Shown one piece after another: positions 1 to 5,324 of a DNA stretch of 8,670 nucleotides. The first letter of the stretch is position 1, and each line of letters opens with the position of its first letter. The position numbers were made by a program, and so were the translations under genes. The stretch is from Candidatus Poseidoniaceae archaeon (GTDB taxonomy: Archaea; Thermoplasmatota; Poseidoniia; Poseidoniales; Poseidoniaceae), in NCBI GenBank assembly GCA_029250385.1, contig JAQXFJ010000144.1, positions 1 through 8,670 on the forward strand, read 5' to 3'. Below the pieces are notes generated by a model. That model saw only the letters and a program-made list of their open reading frames with translations, was not told the DNA's origin and did not search any database.

Positions 1-83
1 GGGGCAATCTTTGGTTTTGGGTGAAGGAAACTGTAGACAAAGAAGCCACCACCATAATATGCGTTCATGTAGGCAAAGCTCAG
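1..83 (-). other. In-frame continuation of the membrane protein beyond an internal TAG codon, truncated by the window edge
   Basis: Immediately after the TAG at 84-86 the same frame stays open to base 1 and reads LSFAYMNAYYGGGFFVYSFL then HPKPKIA. This is a membrane-protein-like C-terminal segment, not random translation. It resembles the last helix of Pr6Pr/AIG1-type proteins, where a Trp-rich helix is followed by a G...YPFL motif. The TAG sits where those families often carry Trp, so a TGG-to-TAG change would explain it. The family comparison is from memory. Confidence 0.45.
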
Positions 84-581
84 CTAAATTATGCCAAAAA
101 ATAAGCCAAATAATGCAAATTCAGGTGCCAATCTTGGGCTAACCATGATCATTTCAACTGCGAGAAAAATCGCAGCAAAGTTGTGCATTATTTGTTCATG
201 AAACAAGAACAAGTGGCTATGTTCACGCGCAATTCTTACCTCGTTTGGTAGGATGATATGACGGACAACAGTGGCGGTAAGAAAAGCCATTGATATTCCC
301 GCAACAAATAAGATTACTTGCAATGTCCCCAACAGACCTATGTCACTTGTCTCCCCATTATTCATCAGTTGTAACAAACTGGCCACAGCAAAATATAGCA
401 CATTTGCTAACAATGTCCAAGAACTGAAGGTGACAAATTTCTCGAATCCAACCGGGTGAAGTAACTCTTCTTGGTTGTCCTCTAATCTTATGACTAGCAT
501 GTTTCCTGGTCCAACTTTGAACATGAAAAATATGGCATAAAGACCAACTGATAAGCACAATAGTCGCCATGCCAGTATCAA
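84..581 (-). CDS. Multi-pass membrane protein, possibly FAR-17a/AIG1 or Pr6Pr-like; frame is probably incomplete at both ends
   Basis: The open frame runs from a TTG codon (579-581) to TAG (84-86), 165 residues with about four hydrophobic segments. Visible blocks include FEKFVTFSSWTLLANVLYF, a histidine-rich stretch with VVRHIILP, REHSHLFLFHEQIMHN, and a helix after it ending in AVEMIMVSPR. From memory, the order (aromatic F.TF..W.LLANVL block, then conserved His residues before a helix, then a loop ending in P-R) resembles the FAR-17a/AIG1 and bacterial Pr6Pr membrane families; this is a weak pattern match, not a search result. No function is assigned beyond integral membrane protein. The frame stays open upstream to 746 and continues in the same frame past the TAG to the window edge, so this ORF is probably only the middle of the gene (see the next two entries). 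It is co-directional with the phosphatase upstream. Confidence 0.55.
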   Translation of the reverse strand: MILAWRLLCLSVGLYAIFFMFKVGPGNMLVIRLEDNQEELLHPVGFEKFVTFSSWTLLANVLYFAVASLLQLMNNGETSDIGLLGTLQVILFVAGISMAFLTATVVRHIILPNEVRIAREHSHLFLFHEQIMHNFAAIFLAVEMIMVSPRLAPEFALFGLFFGII

Positions 582-731
582 ATAAGAGTTTGATTGGAAA
601 CTGGATGCTGAATCATCAACGGAGGCAAATAAATCGACTATTAGTCCGACAATTATAACCGCGATTGAAACAGCAATGATTACTCCGATGGTGATTTTAG
701 TATAATCGCTTTCTTCACTATTAGTTGACAG
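582..731 (-). other. In-frame N-terminal extension of the membrane protein, with a further transmembrane helix and a possible CTG start
   Basis: Upstream of the TTG the same frame is open to a TAA at 747-749 and encodes an acidic N-terminus (STNSEESDYTK), a strong hydrophobic helix (IGVIIAVSIAVIIVGLIV) and a polar Ser/Asp linker. This looks like real membrane-protein sequence, with a charged cytoplasmic tail followed by a helix. There is no in-frame ATG, GTG or TTG in it. The only plausible start is CTG at 729-731, preceded 5 nt upstream by GAGGG. Either a non-standard start is used, or the start codon was lost through mutation or sequence error. Confidence 0.45.
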
Positions 732-736
732 ATAAT

Positions 737-741
737 CCCTC
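737..741 (-). promoter_or_regulatory. Possible Shine-Dalgarno (GAGGG) for the membrane protein
   Basis: On the minus strand GAGGG is followed by 5 nt and then CTG (729-731), which begins the extended reading frame. No ATG, GTG or TTG lies at usable distance. It supports translation starting near 731 and not at the TTG 150 nt downstream. Confidence 0.35.
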
Positions 742-765
742 AGTTGTTATTATGTTGAAAGTGTT

Positions 766-1515
766 TCAAGTTTCACTGCTTAATATTGCTTCTACTAGTG
801 GTTTTATCGTCTGGCCGTGGGGGTAAGGTGAGGCGACATCTGCAGCCTTGGTAACGTAAGCAAAGGCTCCACCAACAGCAACTGACCAGTGGGCAAACTC
901 GAACATCGATAGATCGTTAGGTGCGTCGCCAACACACAGTAAATCAGAACTAGTGAGTCCCATTTTTTCGAGGATAATTTTTAGTCCGGAACCTTTGGAT
1001 AATTGTGGCTCCATCAAATGTATTGCGAAGCCGGTTTTCACAACCGATAGGTGTGACCATTTACTGCCAGCAATAAGTTGCTCAATCAATGCTAAATCTT
1101 CGTTTGGCAATAAGCACCATTCACTTTCTCGCCATTGATTGGTTTCAATACCTTGCCAACTCAAGCCTTCTATTTGAGTAGCTAACCATTGAGCGGCAGC
1201 TTTCGCTTCACTACCATCAGCACGATATTTTGTCTCACCCCAGTCAGGATGCCACAACACACCACCATTCTCACAACAGATAGGCCCACTTAAATTCAGA
1301 AACCGCCACAATCCGTAGGTAATTGCCCTAACATTGCCAGTTGCTAGAATAACTGGAATACCACTTTTCTCAAGTTGTTGTAATGCATCAATTACTGATG
1401 GTTCAATGAGTTTATTCTCATTAGTCAAAGTACCGTCAATATCTACTGCGACAACCTTAGGCTTCCAGTTGTCGGGAAGCCACTGCATATAGCAGGCGTG
1501 GAAAGTTTCTTTCAT
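766..1515 (-). CDS. HAD-superfamily phosphatase, archaeal phosphoglycolate phosphatase type
   Basis: Soluble Mg2+-dependent phosphatase of HAD subfamily IIB, closest in pattern to archaeal phosphoglycolate phosphatase, which hydrolyses 2-phosphoglycolate to glycolate. Numbered from ATG at 1513-1515 (249 residues), motif I is VDIDGTLT with the nucleophile Asp25 and acid/base Asp27. Motif II is ATGN with Thr59, motif III Lys is 174 in LSKGSGL, and motif IV is GDAPNDLSMF with Asp197 and Asp201. ENGG at 82-85 is also typical of this group. All catalytic residues are present. The C2-type cap lies between motifs II and III. The protein is some 15-20 residues longer than usual at the N-terminus; an internal Met (codon 1486-1488) would give 240 residues. 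ATG is preferred because a TATA-like element lies about 26 bp upstream, consistent with a leaderless transcript. The exact substrate is not proven; other sugar-phosphate phosphatases share these motifs. Confidence 0.88.
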   Translation of the reverse strand: MKETFHACYMQWLPDNWKPKVVAVDIDGTLTNENKLIEPSVIDALQQLEKSGIPVILATGNVRAITYGLWRFLNLSGPICCENGGVLWHPDWGETKYRADGSEAKAAAQWLATQIEGLSWQGIETNQWRESEWCLLPNEDLALIEQLIAGSKWSHLSVVKTGFAIHLMEPQLSKGSGLKIILEKMGLTSSDLLCVGDAPNDLSMFEFAHWSVAVGGAFAYVTKAADVASPYPHGQTIKPLVEAILSSET

Positions 1516-1563
1516 CAATATTCGCCTTGATTGTGGTTAATATTGATGACATAATTCATCAAT
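1512..1563. promoter_or_regulatory. Array of three TCATCAAT boxes in the divergent promoter region (candidate operator)
   Basis: TCATCAATATT (1512-1522) and AATATTGATGA (1539-1549) form a perfect 11-bp inverted repeat with a 16-bp spacer. ATTGATGA (1542-1549) and TCATCAAT (1556-1563) form a second perfect 8-bp inverted repeat with a 6-bp spacer. TTCATCAAT at 1511-1519 and 1555-1563 is a perfect 9-bp direct repeat. The left box overlaps the phosphatase start codon and the right box lies 21 bp before the ATPase start. This arrangement fits binding sites for a dimeric regulator controlling one or both divergent genes; the regulator's identity is not shown. Confidence 0.5.
1537..1546 (-). promoter_or_regulatory. 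TATA-like element in the divergent region
   Basis: The AT-rich stretch ATATTAA on the minus strand is centred near 1541, about 26 bp from the phosphatase ATG at 1515, the usual archaeal TATA-to-start distance for a leaderless message. On the plus strand the same TTAATATT could serve the ATPase with a transcript start near 1567. No purine-rich BRE was clearly identified. Confidence 0.35.
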
Positions 1564-1583
1564 GTCCAACCTCACGTTGTTAC

Positions 1584-4319
1584 ATGGCGGAGAAAGTTGA
1601 TGAAGAATCATTTCTTTCTCTAGAGGATGAAGATGCAAAGCATAACAAGAAAAAAGGCAATAAAAAATCATCTAAAAAGCAAGTTAAGCAACCCGCTCAA
1701 ACAGAGATCTTAGACGCTGAGATATTGGACACGACCGTGATTGAGCAGGCAGGTGGTGTATATCCGGTAGAATGGGCACTTACTGGCATGGATTGTCCAG
1801 ACTGTGCGTCCAAAGCGATGCGAGCATTAAGTAATCTAGATCAGGTTTCAAATCCAGAGATTTCAGCAACAACAGGGCAAATAAAACTCAGCATAGATCT
1901 TGACAAAGGGCTGATGTCACAAGTTTCCTCTGTTCTAAAATCCCTGGGCCATCCGCCAAAATCACCGTTTTATTTGCTTAGTGGTACTAATGCCAAGGCA
2001 ATAGCACATAGAAACAATATCACGGTAAAAGATGTCAAACGCTTAATGATGCGTCAGCCAAGCGTGCTTGATGTAGATATTAGTAGAGACAATGAAGTAT
2101 TGTTACAGTTAGTTCCTGCACCTAATAAAAAACTCTTATTGCTTAGAGACCGAAGTATCCAGCAAGTAACAGGTGTTCAGCCTAAGTTTACTGAGGCGTT
2201 GTCAACGCGGCTTCGTCCCGACCAATGGCGCTTGTTTGGTGGTGCGGTGGCAGTGCCAATTTTAGCCATAATCTTACTTGGTGAATTATTACAATGGTCG
2301 CCAATTTTGATGGGAATAATAGCGGCTTATGGTGTCTTAATTGGTGGATTGCAAATGTTTCATGAAGCCTTAGCTAGTTTACTTTCTAGGCAAATGGGTT
2401 TCCAGGTACTCACTAGTATTGCTGTAATTGGGGCGTCGATACTTGGCATGTGGGAAGAAGCCTTGATGGTGGTTATTTTAGTGGCCATAGCCGCCCATTT
2501 GGAAAGTAGTGCCTTAGAGAATGCTCGCGAGTCTATGCAAGGCGGCCTTGACAGGATACCAAGGACAGCGCGTAGATTGCTCAACACAGCAAATAAATCA
2601 ACTAAAATAGAGGAAATCCAAAACTTCTCATTAGCCGTATCTGCAAAACCACTGTTATCTGCCACTTTACTGGACCTCAACCAACACGGGAAAGTCACTG
2701 AAGAACATGAGATTATTTCCTTAGATTTAGTCAACATCGGTGATGTAATTGAAATTCGCAGTGGTGAACTAATTCCTGCTGATGGCAAAATAATCGATGG
2801 TTTTGGCGCCCTTGACAAAGCCCCATTGACTGGTGAATCTGTACCAGTAGAAGTGGAGGAGGGTGATGAGTTACATGCAGGATTAATTCTTGCTCGTGGA
2901 CCAGTATTAGTGGAAGTTACTGCCGTTGGTGAAGCGACTAGGCTATCTGGGTTAATCGACGCAGTTCATAGTTTCAAGGAGCAAAAGCCAGCGATACAAA
3001 ATCAACTTGAGCAATTCACTGCTATTTGGGTGCCATTAGTTTTAGTGGGCGCTTTGGTAGTTTGGTATCTCATGTTCCCCAGGGATAATTGGAAGATTAT
3101 TCTGTTGTTGTGGGTTGTTGCTTGTCCTTGCGCGTTATTGCTTGCGGCTGCAATGCCTCATGCTGCAGCGTTATCTAAAGCCTCGAGAATGGGGGCTATA
3201 GTGCGCGGCGGAGATATCCTAGAGCGTCTTTCAAAAGTAAATCATGTGATGTTAGACAAAACCGGAACCTTGACTTCAGGAAAGCCAACATTAGGTGATA
3301 TTACCATCGCTAAAGGCCGTCAAAAGAAAGCCGCAATTGCTCTTGCAGGCGGCTTAGAAAAGCGTTCATCACATCCTTATGCCATTACCATCCTAGAATA
3401 TCTTGAAGCAGAATCAATCAAGCCTTCTGCTGTTGCAGGAATCACCGATATTGAAGCAGGAGTCAAAGGTTTTTCTAGCGGTAAAGAGGTCTCTTTGATT
3501 CGAGCAGATTTGGCAGAAACACATGATATTATGATTTCAGCAGAAATTTCTTCAGCGATTAAAAAGGCCAAAGAACAAGGTTACGGGGCTAGTATTCTTG
3601 CTAAAGAGTCCGAGGCTATTGCATTATTCAGTTTCATCCATGATGATACTAGAGATGGTAGTAAAGAGTTGATACAAAAACTCCTTGATAGAGGGATAGG
3701 TGTTGAAATTATTTCTGGAGATCAGCAATCCTCAGTAAGTGCATTTGCCAAGAGCGTCGGGCTGCCCGAACAATTTGCTCTAGGGTCATTATCACCAGAG
3801 GATAAAGTACAGTGGGTTGAAGATAAGTCGAAAAGTCATGTAACTATGATGGTAGGTGATGGCTTCAATGACTCTGCAGCCTTAGCAGTTGCCGATGTTG
3901 GGGTTGCCGTTGGGACTGGCGAGTCAGTAAATTTAGAAGCTGCAGATATTATGTTCCCTGGAGATAATCCAAAAATGTTAGTCGATTTACATGACCTAGC
4001 AGTTAAGATGAATCGTGCCTTAATCGGTAATATTTTTCTTTCAGTATCGATTACTTTTATACTTGTAATCGCGGTGATAAATGAAATGTATGATCAGTTA
4101 TGGGTAGGAGTCTTAATCCATGAAATGTCCGTATTATTGGTTATTTTCAACGGTGCTAGATTGGCTGGGAAAGGTAGCATGCTCTCGATGCTAATGATTA
4201 CCACTAAGAATCTGTGGATTGATACGAAGCAGGTATTTCTCCAAATGAGAGCGCATTATTCTAAACGTGAATCAGCGGGCAATCTTGACCCAGCAAATCA
4301 AAACCACGCGACATCTTAA
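1584..4319 (+). CDS. P1B-type heavy-metal-transporting ATPase (Zn/Cd/Co-like efflux pump)
   Basis: ATP-driven metal pump of the inner membrane, 911 residues from ATG 1584-1586; an upstream in-frame TTG at 1527 would add 19 unlikely residues that run through the promoter. In order: a Lys/Glu-rich tail (1-50), an HMA metal-binding domain with GMDCPDCA (Cys71, Cys74), and a second HMA-sized region (about 137-200) without CxxC. Helices 1-4 fall between about 216 and 314. The actuator domain has TGES at 416-419, and helices 5-6 carry the metal-site CPC at 514-516. The phosphorylation site is DKTGT (Asp558), the nucleotide-domain SHP motif has His597, and the hinge is GDGFND at 758-763. Helices 7-8 (about 814-861) include HEMS at 846-849. 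All catalytic motifs are intact. GMDC and the final-helix pattern favour divalent soft metals over Cu+. The actuator domain carries an extra segment near 331-370. A winged-helix gene follows 34 bp downstream. Confidence 0.95.
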   Translation: MAEKVDEESFLSLEDEDAKHNKKKGNKKSSKKQVKQPAQTEILDAEILDTTVIEQAGGVYPVEWALTGMDCPDCASKAMRALSNLDQVSNPEISATTGQIKLSIDLDKGLMSQVSSVLKSLGHPPKSPFYLLSGTNAKAIAHRNNITVKDVKRLMMRQPSVLDVDISRDNEVLLQLVPAPNKKLLLLRDRSIQQVTGVQPKFTEALSTRLRPDQWRLFGGAVAVPILAIILLGELLQWSPILMGIIAAYGVLIGGLQMFHEALASLLSRQMGFQVLTSIAVIGASILGMWEEALMVVILVAIAAHLESSALENARESMQGGLDRIPRTARRLLNTANKSTKIEEIQNFSLAVSAKPLLSATLLDLNQHGKVTEEHEIISLDLVNIGDVIEIRSGELIPADGKIIDGFGALDKAPLTGESVPVEVEEGDELHAGLILARGPVLVEVTAVGEATRLSGLIDAVHSFKEQKPAIQNQLEQFTAIWVPLVLVGALVVWYLMFPRDNWKIILLLWVVACPCALLLAAAMPHAAALSKASRMGAIVRGGDILERLSKVNHVMLDKTGTLTSGKPTLGDITIAKGRQKKAAIALAGGLEKRSSHPYAITILEYLEAESIKPSAVAGITDIEAGVKGFSSGKEVSLIRADLAETHDIMISAEISSAIKKAKEQGYGASILAKESEAIALFSFIHDDTRDGSKELIQKLLDRGIGVEIISGDQQSSVSAFAKSVGLPEQFALGSLSPEDKVQWVEDKSKSHVTMMVGDGFNDSAALAVADVGVAVGTGESVNLEAADIMFPGDNPKMLVDLHDLAVKMNRALIGNIFLSVSITFILVIAVINEMYDQLWVGVLIHEMSVLLVIFNGARLAGKGSMLSMLMITTKNLWIDTKQVFLQMRAHYSKRESAGNLDPANQNHATS

Positions 4320-4323
4320 ACAA

Positions 4324-4340
4324 TAGAAGCCTCTCTTCTA
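4324..4340. repeat. Short perfect inverted repeat between the ATPase and regulator genes
   Basis: TAGAAG and CTTCTA form a 6-bp perfect inverted repeat with a 5-nt CCTCT spacer, 5 bp after the ATPase stop and 13 bp before the regulator start. It is not followed by a T-run, so a terminator is unlikely; it could be an operator half-site pair or chance. Confidence 0.25.
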
Positions 4341-4353
4341 AATCGGTGCGGAG

Positions 4354-4818
4354 ATGAGTCGAGTTAGGGCAGACCCGATTACCGCTGCACTCGCTCATCC
4401 TACTCGAAGGAACCTGTATATTTCGTTGAGTAATTCTCCTGAAATGAGTACAGTTCAGTTGCAAAACCTAGTCGAAGTAGATCGTTACAATCTCTATCAC
4501 CACCTGAAAAAACTAGCAGCATTAGGTTTGGTAGAGAATCATCGTGACGAAGGTCGAGCACGATGGTGGAAGATTGCAACTGTAGTTGATATGCCAGAGT
4601 TGCTAACTACCTCTAACCGAACTTCGATTGAAAGGTCTCCGAATCATGAATCAGTTGATGTCGATGCCCAGAACACACATGTAATTTCTTTAGATGGTTC
4701 AAGAGATCGTGTTGGCGCTAAATTGTTGTTGGAGAAACTAGCCGAAGATTTGGGTATAGAATTGAATATTCCTTGGAATTTCGTACCTGAGAAGATTGCC
4801 CTTATCGGCGAAAAGTAG
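4354..4818 (+). CDS. ArsR-like winged-helix DNA-binding protein, cysteine-free
   Basis: Probable transcription regulator of 154 residues. Residues about 6-75 form a winged helix-turn-helix of the ArsR/HTH_20 style. It has an opening helix with ITAALAHPTRRNLYISL, a turn with STVQLQNLVEVD, a recognition helix RYNLYHHLKKLAALGLVE, and a wing ending in GRARWWKI. The remainder has a low-complexity Ser/Asn/Asp linker (about 80-110) and a C-terminal helix GAKLLLEKLAEDLGIEL that may mediate dimerisation. The whole protein has no cysteine, so the cysteine metal site of classical ArsR/SmtB/CadC sensors is absent. ATG 4354-4356 is the first Met; no well-spaced Shine-Dalgarno is seen, and an AT-rich TTAAACAAT about 30 bp upstream suggests a leaderless message. 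It lies between the metal pump and the zinc-ribbon gene, so metal-linked control is likely but unproven. Confidence 0.8.
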   Translation: MSRVRADPITAALAHPTRRNLYISLSNSPEMSTVQLQNLVEVDRYNLYHHLKKLAALGLVENHRDEGRARWWKIATVVDMPELLTTSNRTSIERSPNHESVDVDAQNTHVISLDGSRDRVGAKLLLEKLAEDLGIELNIPWNFVPEKIALIGEK

Positions 4819-4823
4819 GTGAT
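4817..4823 (+). promoter_or_regulatory. Shine-Dalgarno AGGTGAT for the zinc-ribbon gene
   Basis: AGGTGAT matches the archaeal 16S rRNA 3' end complement (AGGTGA) and sits 3-4 nt before ATG 4827. It overlaps the stop codon TAG (4816-4818) of the preceding regulator, indicating co-transcription and probable translational coupling. Confidence 0.7.
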
Positions 4824-4826
4824 TAT

Positions 4827-5219
4827 ATGAGTGAAGAATTATCAGTAGAATCTAGAATTGCGCCTCCTGCGCTTTCATGTCCAAAATGTAACGAAATGTT
4901 ACCCTCTGAACTTGGAGAAGTCCAATGCACAATGTGTTACGCCAAGGTAAAGATAGAACACGAAGGGACAAGAAAAAAGTGGGCTGATGAGAAAGTAAGT
5001 TGCCCAGAGTGCGAGAAAGTCTTAATCGTTGGAGTAAGAGAGAGACCGGCTAATTTACAATGTGTTTCTTGTAACTGTCAATTTGTCCTAAAGCCAAATG
5101 TTCCGAGGGTGGAAATCCAGTGCCCTAGTTGTGGCCGCAGTTTGCGTATGAAAAAGAAGCCTGGTAAGAGAGAGATTGATTGTCCGGCATGCGACACAAA
5201 ATTCACGGTAAAGTTTTGA
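4827..5219 (+). CDS. Triple zinc-ribbon protein
   Basis: Small 130-residue protein made almost entirely of three CxxC...CxxC zinc-ribbon units: Cys18/21 with Cys34/37, Cys59/62 with Cys79/82 (plus Cys84), and Cys99/102 with Cys119/122. Each unit has the rubredoxin-like knuckle spacing (14-18 residues between pairs) and would bind one Zn2+. The linkers are Lys/Arg/Glu rich (for example TRKKW and MKKKPGKRE), compatible with nucleic-acid or protein contact. There is no transmembrane helix or signal peptide, so it is cytoplasmic. The gene starts 8 bp after the regulator's stop with an overlapping Shine-Dalgarno, so the two are an operon pair. Specific function unknown; possibilities are a zinc-dependent partner of the winged-helix protein, a transcription accessory factor, or a metal buffer. 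Confidence 0.8.
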   Translation: MSEELSVESRIAPPALSCPKCNEMLPSELGEVQCTMCYAKVKIEHEGTRKKWADEKVSCPECEKVLIVGVRERPANLQCVSCNCQFVLKPNVPRVEIQCPSCGRSLRMKKKPGKREIDCPACDTKFTVKF

Positions 5220-5290
5220 TCAATTCTTAGTTTTGGCAGGCTGTAAAATCATCTAGAAATCGCTATCTTCCGTCGCTAAGTTATCGCGCT

Positions 5291-5300
5291 CCTTATGTAT
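5291..5300 (+). promoter_or_regulatory. TATA-like element upstream of the coiled-coil gene
   Basis: CTTATGTAT is centred near 5297, 26-28 bp before ATG 5325, the archaeal TATA-to-start distance expected for a leaderless transcript. It lies between AGTTATC (5279-5285) and GATAACT (5312-5318), a 7-bp inverted repeat. The rest of 5220-5324 shows no gene and no clear terminator. Confidence 0.3.
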
Positions 5301-5324
5301 GATTAGAAGTGGATAACTAGCCGG

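Noticed and set aside
84..86. Pyrrolysine at the in-frame TAG
   Set aside because: Pyrrolysine systems are known mainly from methylamine-using methanogens and some bacteria; nothing here supports one, and nonsense mutation or sequence error is simpler.
271..459. Plus-strand open frame of 62 codons
   Set aside because: It lies antisense to the membrane protein frame, has no start signal and no recognisable protein pattern.
953..1138. Plus-strand open frame of 61 codons
   Set aside because: Shadow of the phosphatase coding strand, whose catalytic motifs are intact.
2360..2818. Minus-strand open frame of 152 codons inside the ATPase
   Set aside because: The ATPase frame carries all family motifs through this stretch; the antisense frame is Ser-rich shadow sequence.
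5279..5318. Inverted repeat AGTTATC...GATAACT around the coiled-coil promoter
   Set aside because: Only 7 bp with a 26-bp spacer; one such pair is likely by chance in a region of about 100 bp, so it is mentioned only as context.
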